Source: Canna indica
Taxonomy: Eukaryota > Streptophyta > Magnoliopsida > Zingiberales > Cannaceae
DNA: 64,000 bases
Reading direction: 5' to 3'
NCBI GenBank assembly: GCA_034359265.1
Contig: CP136896.1
Coordinates: 23,467,501 to 23,531,500 of the forward strand
Numbering within the stretch: position 1 is the first letter of the stretch; every line of letters starts with the position of its first letter. Shown one piece after another: positions 36,791 to 48,522 of the stretch. A model generated the notes under the pieces. It had not been told where the DNA came from and did not search any database. It saw nothing but the letters and a program-made list of their open reading frames with translations. Made by a program: the position numbers and the translations under genes.

Positions 36791-37034
36791 TATCAAGTTT
36801 TCATTTCAAACCGAAGAATGATACGCGTGCCAAGTTCATTTTTGAAACTCAAATTGAACAATTCAATTAAAATGGACTTCAGCGCTCAAGTGTGTCATAG
36901 TTTAGGTTTAGGTATTGGTTTTTGTTGTACAATACTTCATTGACCTCGAATTCATTATTTCTAATGTTTTCACAAACTTTTGAACCTAAATGGAAACCCA
37001 AATCCTAGCTCCAAGTTTGGTCGTTGCTAAAATT
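36791..37034. other. Short non-coding spacer left of CACTA copy 2
   Basis: No gene. It ends in ATT (37032-37034), the target duplication of the following CACTA element. Confidence 0.5.
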
Positions 37035-37052
37035 CACTACTAGAAATTAGGT

Positions 37053-37331
37053 CTTCAGCAACGGCCGCTCAAGCCGTTGCTATTTGCAACGGCGTTCTTA
37101 CGGCCGCTCGAGCCGTTGCAGATATATATTTGTATCTGCAACGGCGTTCTAACGGACACGCGAGCCGTTGCGGATTATTTTAATTATCTGCAACGGCTTT
37201 CTGACGGAAAGGCGAGCCGTTGCTGATATTTTAATTATCAGCAACGGCTTTCTAACGGACAAGTGAGCCGTTGCTGATGATAACTTATCAGCAACGGCTT
37301 TCTAACGGGCGAGTGAGCCGTTGCTGATAAG
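37053..37331 (+). repeat. CACTA copy 2 5' subterminal palindromic array
   Basis: Five or six units of the form ATCAGCAACGGCT, short loop, AGCCGTTGCTGAT, each able to fold on itself. The loops vary (CTAACGG-type). Same array at 55980-56265 in copy 3. Confidence 0.85.
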
Positions 37332-37800
37332 TTTATATAGGGCACCAGTCGCGCCCGACCCTTCTTCCTCCCGCTGCTGCCGCCGCCGCTCCTGCTCTCG
37401 CCTCTCGCCGCCGTTGCCGCTGCTGCCGACGCCGACGACGCCTCTTCCTCCTCCCGCTGCTGCCGACTTGTTCAGGTATGCCTCGCCGGCCGGCCGTCTC
37501 TTCCCGTTGCGGCCGGCGAGAATTAATCCGACCGAAACCCTATTTCTAGGGTTTCGGCCGGCGGCGGTCGGCCGATGGCCGCCGCCGGACCTTGTACAGT
37601 GGCCGGACAGTGTGTCCGGCCACTATACGCCGGCGCCGGAGTCCACCTGACTCCGGCGCCGGAATTTATAAATTTATATATAATTTATATTGTTTTATAA
37701 TTGTTAATTAATTGTTTTATAATTGTTTTATAATTGTTAATTAATTATTTAGATTAATTGTTTAATTTGTTAGATTAATTATTAGGGTTTAGCTTAATTT

Positions 37801-38112
37801 CGGATGTGCGCCGGAATCGTCCACTTCGGACGCGCGCCGGTATCGTCCACTTTAGACGCGCGCCGGAATCGTCCACTTCGGACGCGCGCCAGTATCGTCC
37901 ACTTCAGACGCGCGCCGGAATCGTCCACTTCGGACGCGCGCCGGTATCGTCCACTTCGGACGCGCGCCGGTATCGTCCACTTCGGACGCGCGCCGGAATC
38001 GTCCACTTCGGACGCGCGCCGGTATCGTCCACTTCGGACGGGCACCGGAATCATCCACTTCGGACGCGCACCAGAATCGTCCACTTCGGACGCGCGCCGG
38101 AATCGTCCAATA
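37801..38112 (+). repeat. 26-bp minisatellite in CACTA copy 2
   Basis: About 12 tandem units built on CGTCCACTTCGGACGCGCG with CCGGAAT or CCGGTAT variants. The period is 26 bp, so all three frames are read in turn and long artefact ORFs appear on both strands. Copy 3 has only about six or seven units at 55370-55545. Confidence 0.9.
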
Positions 38113-38317
38113 TGGACTCGAACGGTCTCGAAACATTTAGAAAATAATCATGCATCCGACGAGTTCATATGTTTCACGTACGCATCGATGAGTCGGATAT
38201 GATTTAGCAAAACCTTAGATCCGTTCGGGGATTGTATGTTCGTGTAAAAGAAGTAGATGATCTTTTATACGATGTACAATTCTTGAATTGTCCCTGATTG
38301 GACAATTTGGGAATATA

Positions 38318-38507
38318 GTTATTTGTACTGCACTTACGTTTTTATTTTAACTGTTATCTAATTATTCTAAATTTCGGCAACATCTCTCTTGTTCTCCGAT
38401 ACGCGCCCAGATGATATGCGTATTCGAAGAACTATAGGGAGATGCTGCCGAAATTTAGAATAATTAGTTAATAGTTAAAATAAAAACGTAAGTGCAGTTC
38501 AAATAAC
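38318..38507 (+). repeat. Long hairpin upstream of the transposase start, CACTA copy 2
   Basis: Near-perfect inverted repeat. The left arm begins GTTATTTGTACTGCACTTAC and the right arm ends GTAAGTGCAGTTCAAATAAC; arms of about 75-80 bp, loop centred on about 38410. Copy 3 has the same hairpin at 54962-55151. It lies between the minisatellite and the transposase ATG. It could be an old MITE now part of the element or a leader hairpin. Confidence 0.88.
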
Positions 38508-38581
38508 ATAAATCCCGAATGGAATAGGACAATCTCACCTAAAGACATTAACCAAAGAAATTGTCATTGATTGACAGAATC

Positions 38582-39275
38582 ATGTCTGCTGATCGAAGTT
38601 GGATGTACCGACGTCTTGATCGTGGAGCTTTAACGAATGACGGGAGTGTCCAGCGACCCTCCCCGATGGCGGTGTTTGAGCGGACTCACCATCGAGCACA
38701 TGAGACGGGGGAGTACATCGACAACCGTGCTGCATACATTATGGTAATTATATATTTGTTTAAATTATTCATTATATATTTATAATTTAAGTTTTATGAT
38801 AAATATTAAACAAAAAATCAAACTCGAGTAGGAGACCTACAGCCAGACGGTGGTGCAGCGCGGGGGTACCCCCGAGGACTTTGACACAGCATCGTGGGTC
38901 GAGGCCGCAGGTGGCTGGGACCATGGCCGCGTATATGGCTTCGCAGATAGTGGTCATGCGCGAGCCGTACTAGGGCCACTTGGGGCACCGATCCCTCCAG
39001 TCGCTGGTGAGCGACCGTCCACCTCCAGATCCAATTATGATCATAGTAATAGGATAAGGACACTAGAGGAGACGGTCGCGCGTCAGACTGAGATGATGGA
39101 GCGCCAGAGTCAGATGATGGCGGATATACAATCTATGCTACGCAACATGTCAGGTCATCCCGAAGCAGGCATCTGTTCGGCATCATCTAATCCATCATCC
39201 TCGAGTCAGTCCACGCCGGTGTACACTCAAGCACTCCAGACCCCGCCATATGATCCAGACCATCCTCCATCGTGA
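38582..39275 (+). CDS. Chimeric TNPD-N/TNPA-C protein of the deleted CACTA (201 aa)
   Basis: Exon 1, 38582-38743, starts MSADRSWMYRRLDRGALTN, the first 19 residues of the CACTA transposase. It continues in frame across the deletion junction into exon D of the second ORF (DGSVQRPSPMAVFERTHHRA). Exon 2, 38832-39275, uses the family's splice sites (ATG/GTAATT donor, GAGTAG acceptor) and is open to its stop. It carries the R-T-L-E-E-T segment (probable coiled coil) and a Ser/Pro-rich tail. The joined length, 606 nt, is in phase. It lacks the catalytic transposase and the first half of TNPA. Whether it is transcribed is unknown; the hairpin and promoter region of the transposase gene are retained upstream. 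Confidence 0.7.
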
Positions 39276-39559
39276 TCGTGAGATTTTTTGTTTGGATATT
39301 GAACTTGTTACTGAGATATTGAACTTGTTTAACTTATTTTATTTGGATATTGATACTTCAATTTTGCATTTGAATTGTTTTTATACTATCGTGGATAATT
39401 ATCAATATAAATATAATTGTTTTGATGTATATCTTGGTGTGTTTGTGATGTGTGAATGAATGTGTGTATGAGGGTATGGGTGTGTGAGTTATGTATCAGA
39501 TAATGTATCAATGTATCAATGGAAATTTGAAATTTTCAATTTTTCTGTTACCAGGTACG

Positions 39560-39915
39560 CATCATTAGCAACGGCTTTCCCACGGCCGTCCGTGGGAAAG
39601 TCGTTGCTAAAAGTGTATTGAAAGCCGTTGCTGATGACCTACAGCAATGGCTTAGCGACGGGGTTTTACTAACGGCGTTGCTACGGACTCAGCGGCCGTT
39701 GCTATTAATGTTATCAGCAACGGCTCCGCGTCTGTGGCAAAACCGTTGCTGATAATAGTTTTAGCGACGGCCCGAGCGGCCGTTGCTGATCCGTTGCTAA
39801 GTTATCAGCAACGCGACTTTCTATCATGGCTCGATTGCAACGGCGCGGCCGTTGCTGATTCTCTTCAGCAACGGCTCAGCAACGGCTCAGCAACGGCATC
39901 AGCCGTTGCTGATGC
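39560..39915 (+). repeat. CACTA copy 2 3' subterminal array
   Basis: Dense GCAACGGC/GCCGTTGC motifs in alternating orientation up to the terminal repeat, including three tight copies of CAGCAACGGCT near 39870-39895. Matches 49115-49497 in copy 3. Confidence 0.85.
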
Positions 39916-39935
39916 CCATTTTTCTAGTAGTGATT

Positions 39936-40678
39936 GCTTATTGTGGCCGATCGACCCAAAATCGAAAGATCGACCGACTGTCGGCTGAACAGTAATTGGC
40001 GAGACCAACAATAATTCTCTAGTTCTTAGTCACAATTGCCGGCCTTTACAAAAAGCCTTGAAACAGTGCTTTTGAGGTTCGTAATGTTTCATTAAGTTCA
40101 TTTGAGTATTCTTGAGCCTTAAATAGTGATTTCAAAGTTCTAATCTTTTATTTCATTCTCTCAAGCCTTCTTTCCTATCTCAAAGCTTTTGAAGCCTTCA
40201 AGAAACAATCCTTTTGAAGCCTTCAAGAAACAATCCTTTGGAAGGCTTGGGTGATACATGCACCTTATGTTGTAATTTTAATTGTCTTGCATTGGTGTAG
40301 AGGTAGAGGCATCCTCAAGGGATGAGGAATAGGTCCTTGGTGTATCTTTTAGGAGGAATACAACTAATATTAGTAAATTTGAATTGAAATCATTGGTGGT
40401 GTGCAAAGGTAGTGGATGTAGGCAAGGTTGCCGAACCACTTTAAAAGTTGTGTGCTTGTATTGACTTGGTGATTGATATTTGCTTAGCTTCATTTTATAT
40501 TGTGCTCATAGTATTTTTGCTAAACATTTATTCTTACAAGTTTTTAGTTGATCAAAAGTTCACTTAGAAAGCTTAACTAGGAAACCGAACTTAAAATTTT
40601 TAGATACACACTAATCACCTTACAAATATCAAGGTAAAAGGTCGGAGATTTGATTTTATAGCTAGAGGCTTCAGATAG
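39936..40678 (+). repeat. Degenerate plus-strand LTR of the gag-only superfamily
   Basis: Contains CGATCGACC-type motifs at the start (39946-39980) and an eroded core block (GGTAGTGGATGTAGGCAAGG, then GCCGAACCACTTTAAAAG, about 40408-40450). A 31-bp phrase with GAAGCCTTCAAGAAACAATC is tandemly doubled at about 40190-40245. CACTA copy 2 inserted at or near its left side. No ORF of note. Confidence 0.6.
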
Positions 40679-41104
40679 TGTTGGCCTAAGGTTTTCAACT
40701 TTAGTCTTAATCTCAGTTTTCATGATAACAAACTCAGAACTAACATTTCAATGAGAAATAATTTCCGGTTCCATGTCGAGTAGCGTTTGACGTCCGTGAT
40801 CGGAAGATGGGTACGAAATAGAAAAAAATTCAAGAAGGACGTTCATTGACGCTCGAAAGACAGAGAAGACTTACATTTAGGTTTTTGGGTCTAGTTATAT
40901 TGTATAATCCTTGTGATGTTCAATGATAATGAACGAAACCAAGACCAGAACCTGCGCTGAAACTGAACCAAGACTAGAACCTGCGTTGAAACAGAACAGA
41001 GTGCATTTTCGGTCACTCATTTGGTCGGCTGACAACCGATCGACGATCGGCCGAACTTCGGTCGGCGAACACAACATTCAGAAATATACCCGTTGGATGC
41101 CATG
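40679..41104 (+). repeat. Truncated plus-strand LTR fragment of the gag-only superfamily
   Basis: Starts TGTTGGCCTAAGGTTTTCAA, clearly the LTR start of the gag-only elements, and reads through their GATAACAAAC and GGTTCCATGTCGA segments and a short CCGATCGACGATCGG cluster. It lacks the downstream core block. Confidence 0.7.
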
Positions 41105-41851
41105 TAGCCTGAGCCTCTCTCTTGGTATTCTTATAAATATCGATCCCCATCCTTTTGAAAGAAATAATGCCCATGAGTCAATCACATGTCTATGTGTAGG
41201 GAACTATTTTTGGTTAATGAATAAATGAGGCAACTTTTCATCATATGCTATATCTTTATTTTTGTTTATAATATTGTGATGAACCTCATGAACTTGAGCA
41301 AATAATTCCAAGGCCATGATGAGATCATGCTAGTGAGACTTGGAATCCAAATGCCCATGTTCTAAATGTTCCTAGTCGTAGGATCATCGGTTAGGGGATC
41401 GGTGATTTCGGTAAGACTAGTGTACTTGGTACATGCCCTATATGATAGGGGATAACTGATCTCACAATTACCTATGAGCCACCATTAATGTACAAGTACA
41501 AGTGCTCATTAGGGAATGAGTTCACTGTACGGACCCGCATGAGGAACACCGAATGGAATCCTTACTTGAGTGTCAATAGGATGTTCCTCAGGTGATAGTA
41601 GGTACAAGCAATCCTTGGACCTGAGTTTGTCATGGTTACCTTGTGTTTGACAATCCATCGCTTTGGTTTTATCCCTACGTGGCTTGAAAAGTCGTGTGTT
41701 GGGTATTATTGGGCATGGGGAAGCATTCATGGAGGTAGGTGAGCAACCAACATGAAATCAATTACTCCTAGTGAGAGGAGATAGTGTCATATGTATCACT
41801 ACAAGTGCCGACTCGGGTATCTCTGGCCAGAGTAGACATGAAAGTTAGAAA
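41105..41851. repeat. Older unassigned repeat hosting nested insertions, segment 1
   Basis: Non-coding, moderately complex sequence. It continues across 43401-44046, 46396-47016 and 61953-62331 once the later insertions are removed. The final segment ends TTTTTCCGCTGCGTTGTCC and CATCCCAACA, which looks like the 3' end of a copia-type LTR. That assignment is tentative because no matching start or internal domain was found. Confidence 0.5.
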
Positions 41852-43400
41852 TGTTGGGGAAATGACCTAACTAGAGGGGGGTGAATAGTGTGTTATCTAA
41901 ACTTTTCGCCTAATTCTGATTTTAATCAATTCTTAATTACTTAGGCAAAACACAATATGAGTTAATTACATATGGAAGCAAATGATAAGCAATTAAGCAA
42001 GCACAAATATAAACAATGCAAACACGGTGATTTATAATGGTTCAGCCCCAATGTCTACTCCACTACCTAAGCACCTCACTTAGGATTTTCAAACTAGTTT
42101 AACTAGATTAATTAGTTTTCTTATAAAGAGGAATTTACATCGGAGAGTCTCCGCTCTCAAACCGAAGGCACTTCCACAATCGAAAGTATCCCGCCTTCCT
42201 ACCGGGAGCACTCTCCCACCTCAACCTAAGGACAAATAAACTAATCCTAGTAAACTACGTTTACATCGATGGATTTAAGCCTCAAACACCAAGGCAACCA
42301 CCAACTCAATCATCACTTAGCACACTAGGTTTACACACTCAAGAAATACGATGTAAATAACAAGAAAATGCACAAACAATGGAGCAAATAAATAATACAA
42401 CGAATACTTTGCTCCAAACACGAGTCCTAGTTCCTCTTGATGCCTCAATGATGAATCGATCAAAGCTTGAAGGCAAGATCAAGGAGTTGAGATCAAAACT
42501 AGGGTTCTTGCACAGATGGCTAAATGAAATCTTTAGAAATGATCAAGGATGGCTCAATAAAGGTCAAGATCAATGAGGAAGACACTCAAGGGCTGGTATT
42601 TATAAGCCACAAGAGGAGAGAGCCAAAACAACTCACCCAACAAGTTGATTTTCGCCCGTTGGCCTTCGCTCGGTCGATGGCCGATCGAAGGCCAGTCGAT
42701 CGATCGAGCGATAAGAGCCCATTGTGGACTCTGGGCTATTCTGGTCGATCGGCCCAGTGGCCAAACTTGGGAAAAAAAGTAGTTTGCTAATTTTTGTTCT
42801 TTTTTGGGTTCCGTCTTCACTAAGTCGGATTACCCCCATTTGGATTCAATAAAAATATCTAAAAAATCAAAATCCTTAAAAATCAAAATCTAACTTTTGG
42901 GGTCTAGTACAAATTTCCGAGAAACAAAAATTTTATAATCTCTCGGGTCAAATATGAATCAGTTAAAAGCTTCCAAAAATTCCTTTAAAATATCTTGTTA
43001 TCTAGTTTTTACCTAAGGAACAATTACCGGAACTTTTGATGCCAAGAAAATGTCTAGGTCATATAGCCCTCCAAGGAGCTCCCTAGGTTTAGTGAATTTC
43101 AGGGCTATTTTGGGTTTTCGTGTTTTGGAGTTCGGGTTTGGTTTTTGGGTTCTTTGCATCATAAAAGAGGATTACATATTAATTATAGACACTCTAAGCC
43201 TAAACTCTATCTTTCCAAAGAATCCCGAGCGACGACGAGCGTCCTTGCCAATTTCTTCGATTTCTTTGATTTTTTTGATCGGGGACGTCGTGCACTAATC
43301 GATGTGGAACCTAAAAATAACTCCCCATGAAATCATTAGTTTCATGTTTGTTATCATCAAAACCGAGATTAAGACCAAGGTTGAAAACCTTAGGCCAACA
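41852..43400 (-). repeat. Solo LTR of a gag-only-element relative
   Basis: 1549 bp flanked by the perfect 5-bp duplication AGAAA (41847-41851, 43401-43405). On the plus strand it reads TGTTGGGGAAATGACC to TTAGGCCAACA. It shares with the LTRs of the two complete gag-only elements the end block (CTAGAGGGGGGTGAATAGTG), the core (GGTTCAGCCCCAATGTCTAC) and a GTCGATCGATCGAGCG palindrome cluster (about 42665-42755), but is otherwise diverged: a sister subfamily. Confidence 0.92.
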
Positions 43401-44046
43401 AGAAAGAGGTTTCTCACGTTTCATTTTTGAGACGACAACTTGGCAGGTGGAATACATATGAATCAGTATTAGAGTTTGATACTTCTTTCGTACTCTAACC
43501 GACTTCGGGATATTGTAACTGAAGGATTTAGTTGTATGATAACTAATCACGGAAGGGCGTCCGATCCATGTAGATTGAACCTCACACTATCCGCGTAGTC
43601 ATGACATGTTGCTAGACGTCAATCTTGACTTGTGAGTAGAGTCTCACATGACCACACTAAAGGGGTTTAGTGTAGGCTCGTGAGATTCGAATAGAAAGTG
43701 CTTTATCGAATCCGACTCTCCGTTATGCACAACTCACTACTGGCTTAGTTTGGGGCCCAATGGGTCACACATAATAGGCTACCCTCGTAACGAGCTTTAT
43801 GGGATATAGCTTGAATGCAGCACTAGATGTCTATAGCATAAACATGCCACAATACGATCATTTATCTCGTTTACGGATAAAATAGGAAAGGTGTTTCCTA
43901 ATCAGACGAATTATGAGCATTTGAGGAAGGGGTTCCTTGTAACCCTAACTTGTAGGGTTCAACGCGTGATGAAGTCAACTAGCCCCCGGGTCAAAGTCAA
44001 AGTTTTGACCGTGGTCAAGTCAATATGTTGACTTGACTAGACCCAG
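43401..44046. repeat. Older unassigned repeat, segment 2
   Basis: Continuation of 41105-41851. No ORF. Near its end is TTTGACCGTGGTCAAGTCAA with TTGACTTGAC, a cluster of TTGAC cores (about 44010-44038). Confidence 0.5.
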
Positions 44047-46395
44047 TGTTATGCCCAAAAATTCTAAATAATATTATATTCCTTAGCAGGGGACTATGGG
44101 GCCGAGTTAGCGCGGATTGGCATAGAGTCGTAGAACTTAATTCAGGTAAGCGTTTAAATGAAGAAAAATTTAGGCAAAATATAGTTATTTTATTTTTGTG
44201 ATTTAGCATGATATTATGATAGAGGGTTCTGAGACGAATTCAGCATTCAATCAGAACTCGAATCAGAGTTAGAACGGATTATATACGAGCTAATTTAGTC
44301 GGTTAAGTTAAGCGGGGGCATTTTGGTCATTTGGACCTAACAGAAGCCTATAAAATTGAACTTGGGGCATGTGGCCAGGGCTTTTTCCACACGCCACCCA
44401 AGGCTCAAGAGAGGAGGAGGAGAGGCACCGCCGAGAGGAAGAGGAGAGATTCCGGTGCCGGATTTCGCAAGATCGTCGGCGTTCAATGTAGGAAGACCCT
44501 TAGTTTCTTCTTCCTTCCCATTTTCTTCAAAAGAGGTGAGTGGATTAGCGTTCTTTCTCCTCTTTTCTTCATCAGCCATGATGCCCCTATGTCATGGGGT
44601 TCTTCTCGATTTTTGTTGGATTTTTCGTGGATTGAATCGGATATTCGCGTTGAGGTGTTTATCGTGATTGCAATGATTTTATCGGGGTGATTTTTGGGGC
44701 AACTTGGCTGCCCCTTTTCCTTGTTGTGCTGCCCCCTTTTCTTTGAATTATTGATGGATTCTTTGTGCAATCTTGATGGTTGTTGAGGGTTCTTGGTGGT
44801 GGTTGGGTATCTTGAGGAAAGGAAGGGTTTTGGGGAAGAATAGGGTAGGTCGCTCCCTTTAGGACCCCTTTTGGTGCCCTAGGGTGGCCGGCCAATTAGG
44901 GACAGCTTGGGATAAAAATAAAAAGAGAATTTTTACACCTTAGGGATATACATTAGGGTACATTAGATCCTTCTACACTTTAGGGAAATTATAGAGACAT
45001 ATATATAGGGAATTGAGTGCCCTAAGGACACCTAGAGACCCTATAACCCTAGGACGACCTTAGGGTAAGCCGACCCTTAGGGAACCCAAGGGCGGCCAAG
45101 CGCTCTATGCCCCTAGAGTATTCGGATAGAGGGGAAGTCCGACCCTAAGGTACAAGGCTAGGGGAGGGCTAAGGTGGGGTCTAAACCGCGTAGGAAAATT
45201 AGGAGATGTTGCATTGTTTACCTTTTATACATGCATGTTTTTCCTATGATGATTGGAGGTGTTGTACTTTAAATTTTATGCTCGTTATGTACGCTGTGAA
45301 TTCATGATTTGATCATCATTATATATGTATATTTACCTGTGTGGTTGTGATATATTGCGGGATGAGGCAGAGATGAAGATATGCCTAGACATACCCTTGT
45401 TACCTATTGTGCACATCATTGTTATGCTCATTTTATCTGTATATACCTGCATGTGTGATGTGCGTGATGCATTTCCTGGAAGCCTCGCTGGTGCGGGAAA
45501 GGTGTGCCCCAAGGAGACAATGTTGGCCTTATTCCGGAAGTCCGACTGGTGCGAGGAGATCATACCCCAAGGAGACAGCTCGGAGACCCGAACAGGTGAG
45601 GGTAAAGTATGCCCCAACAGGCTAGCTTGGAAAAGCCAATGATGGTGAGGGGAGATCATACCCCAACAGGCCGATACTGAGCTGGGAGGTAGTGCGGCGG
45701 CCACCCGTCTACCTACCCCATGTGGCTATGTGGGGCCGATGGGTCCATAGGTGATTCATGTGGATGATTGCATTGAGCATATTATATGTTGTGGTATTTT
45801 TTGCAGGACTGCTATGCATTGATGAGGATGATTGCACTGCTAAAAATAAATGCTTAAAATAATTATATTTTATGCTCTTATGCTTACTTGTATGTTTTTT
45901 TATTATTACTGAATGATGATGTTGATATGTTGGAAATTGAGGACTGATCTACTCACTAAGTCCCAGTGGACTTACCCCTCATTTCATTATTTTACAGCAC
46001 TTGAGCTAGAACAGAGAGTTACCAGGGTGCAATAGCGCAGCTGGTGGGTGGCGGCAGGACAACGGGTATCCTGACATGTCGTGGTCGAGGGGGATACCGA
46101 GTCCTTTTTCCTTGTTTCTTTTTGAGTCATTGAGTCATGTTGACTCGGTTTATTTGTTTCCGCATTTTTATTACTTAGAGATGTCTTGATTAGAAATTGA
46201 ACTCTGAAATTGATTTGAGCGTTACTATTATTGAGTTGGTGATATAGGGTTATTTGAAATTAAATGTTTCCTTTAAAATCCTTGAGTTATTATTAAATAT
46301 CTCGGTTCGGTTTGTGTTCATACGGTTTGAGTCAGGGTTAGGCTTCGGGGTACGTGGCATACCCTGGCTGGTCATACCGGGTTTGGGGTGTGACA
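44047..46395 (+). repeat. Solo LTR of a second Ty3/gypsy family
   Basis: 2349 bp from TGTTATGCCCAAAAATTC to GGTTTGGGGTGTGACA, flanked by the perfect duplication CCCAG (44042-44046, 46396-46400). Its TGTTATGCCC start and GTGT(G/A)ACA end resemble the chromovirus LTR at 5244/20085, but the body is different. About 45480-45690 is a degenerate tandem array. Confidence 0.92.
45480..45690 (+). repeat. Degenerate tandem array inside the gypsy solo LTR
   Basis: Four units of about 45-60 bp sharing TGGTG(C/A)G(G/A)GGAGATCATACC then CCAAGGAGACA or CCAACAGGC. Copies differ in both length and sequence. Confidence 0.65.
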
Positions 46396-47016
46396 CCCAG
46401 GGGTCAAGGTGGGTCAACTAAATTTAAGAGGGAAACTCAAATTTTATTATGGCTCAAATTTTGAATTCGAACTGGGGTGGGAAACTTTATTTTTATCCCA
46501 TGCGCCTAGCCTCCTTATTTAATAGGGAGGTTAGTTGTTTGACTCCCATTTAGATAGGGAAGAGGTTGGAGATAATTCCCGGAATTTTGAATTCTGACAT
46601 GAGTTTAAATTTGAATGACGATGAGGTAATTAAGGATGTGTTAGTTGAATACTCCTTGGGTGAATTAATTTCGAATTTAATTGAGAATTAATTTGAAATT
46701 AATTTCAAGAACCTTTATCTCATTGATTTTTATCTTAAAGATAAATTTCGGAATTTTGAATTCTGGGTGTGTTCAAAATTTGAACAAAGGAACGGCTCCC
46801 TATTTTGTAGCCACCCCTATGAGCATAACTAGGGGTGGCCGACCACCCTCCCAAAGGATGAATGATAATCTTCATCATATTTTAATGCTCCCTTTTCGAC
46901 AAGTGGCCGCCTCTCATAGAGTTCCTCCTCCCCATCTTCCACAAGCTTGGTGAAGCTCCATAGGAATTGCACCGCCGCTTATATTTTTGGAGGAGCCCAA
47001 AAATCACAGCAAGGTA
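46396..47016. repeat. Older unassigned repeat, segment 3
   Basis: AT-rich, non-coding. GGAATTTTGAATTC occurs twice (about 46580 and 46749). It ends at TTCTT (47017-47021), the target duplication of the next element. Confidence 0.5.
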
Positions 47017-47021
47017 TTCTT

Positions 47022-48505
47022 TGTTGGCTTTAGGTTTTCAACCTTAGCCTTAATATCAGTTTTGATGGTTTTGATGATAACAAACATAAGACTAATAATT
47101 TCATTGAGAATATCTTTCAGGTTCCATATCAATTAGCGTTCGATGTCCTAGATCGAAAATACCGAAAGAAATCAGAAATCGGAAGGACATTGATCGTCGC
47201 GCTCGGGTTCGTCGTGAAAGTTTATCAAAGATCGACGAGTGCACCAAAGTCGCTTGGATGAGTCCAAAGATCAAGTCAAAAGCTCTCCAAGATGATGCTC
47301 GTTGAAAGCCGGAACCCGGAAACCTATGTTCGGTCGACCGAATAGGGTAAGAAAGAAAGGCCCAGCCATTTCGGTCGACCATTTAGTCGACCGAAAATTG
47401 CCGAAAAATGGCAGTGGACACTTCAGTGGACGAGTCGGTCGACCGACAGTGGCTGGTTTTGGGCAGTAGGCTTGGTAGTCGATCGGTCGGTCGACTGACC
47501 TGCTGAAAGATGAAGACGTGATCAGATCCCGTCGGTCGACCGAAGGTTGCGGATGAATAGTCATGTCTGGGCGGTCGACCCGTTGGTCGATCGACCACAA
47601 ACAGAAGAGAAGCAGTCGAAAGACCGGTCAACCGGTCGGTCGACCGACTATTCGACCGCCGACCTATAACAAATAGTTTCTTATCCGTTGAACAACTGTT
47701 TCTTCACGAGGGTATAAATACACCCTCATATACTTCATTTAAAGTCTTTTACTTGATTTTTACAGAATTTTTTGAGCCATTTAAAGGAAGATTTGAGCCT
47801 TCCAACGATTGATCAAGCGCGCTCTGCTATTATAGCGAACACCTTCACAAGCGCCAGCTGCTGCCTCAACTCGAGTGATTGATTCATGCTCTACCCCTTG
47901 ACGAGTTGAAGGATTGAAGGATTGCAAAAGAGCTTTCTCTTTTGGTTTCATTCTTTAGCTCTTTTCAATTGTATTTTAACTGTTATTTAAACTGTGTTTA
48001 ATTTATGCGTTTGTAGAAGACCGGGTGTTTGGTCTTCTGTGTGAAGTGGTATCCTTGGTGTAGAAGGAGTAAAGCCACTTGTGTAAACTTAGTGTTTACT
48101 AGGATTAGTTTAGTTGTCCCTTAGGGTTGAGGTGGAAGAGGACTCTCGATAAGAAGGCGGTGACTTTCGGGTGTGGGAGTGCCTTAGGTCGAGAGTGCGT
48201 CTCTTCGGTGAAAAGTCCTTTGTGTATGGGAAACGTAAATTAATCTAGTAAAACTAGTTTGGAAATTCTAAGTGGGGTGCTTAGGTAGTGGAGTAGGCAT
48301 TGGGGCTGAACCACTATAAATATCTTGTGTTTGCATTGTTATTATTGCTTGTTTTTATTGCCTTATCATTTATCGCTTCCGCATATAATTATCGAATTGC
48401 AAATTGCCTAAACCAATCTAAGTAAACGAGTGAAAGTGGATTTATGCCAATTGTATTAGTAAACATACTATTCACCCCCCCTCTAGTGTCACCATTTCGC
48501 CAACA
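47022..48505 (+). repeat. 5' LTR of gag-only element copy 2
   Basis: Starts TGTTGGCTTTAGG and ends TCGCCAACA. Palindrome-rich GGTCGACC cluster at about 47330-47660, TATA-like TATAAATA at 47713-47720 just after it, then a predicted leader and the conserved core block (about 48110-48320). The last 105 bp differ from the 3' LTR at about seven positions, so the element is not a recent insertion. Confidence 0.92.
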
Positions 48506-48506
48506 A

Positions 48507-48522
48507 TTGGTATCAGAATGGG
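48507..48522 (+). other. Primer binding site of gag-only element copy 2
   Basis: TTGGTATCAGAATGGG two bases or fewer from the LTR end; the initiator tRNA-Met complement with a change at the GC of AGAGC. Confidence 0.8.

Larger units (their letters stand above)
37035..39932 (+). mobile_element. CACTA transposon copy 2, internal-deletion derivative
   Basis: Complete ends: CACTACTAGAAA at 37035 and TTTCTAGTAGTG ending at 39932, with a perfect 3-bp target duplication ATT on both sides (37032-37034, 39933-39935). Compared with copy 3 it retains both subterminal regions, the 26-bp minisatellite, the long hairpin and the first codons of the transposase gene, then jumps directly into exon D of the second ORF. 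The deletion junction at about 38636-38641 has 4-bp microhomology (ATGA). It is non-autonomous but should be mobilisable by a copy-3-like element. Confidence 0.93.

Noticed and set aside
36991..37034. Longer target duplication or additional element end left of CACTA copy 2
   Set aside because: Only the 3-bp ATT matches on both sides, as expected for CACTA; no further inverted repeat is present.
37794..38202. Long open frames on both strands across 37794-38202 that look like Arg/Ser-rich repeat proteins
   Set aside because: They are read from a 26-bp minisatellite; the period cycles through all frames, so open frames on both strands are expected.
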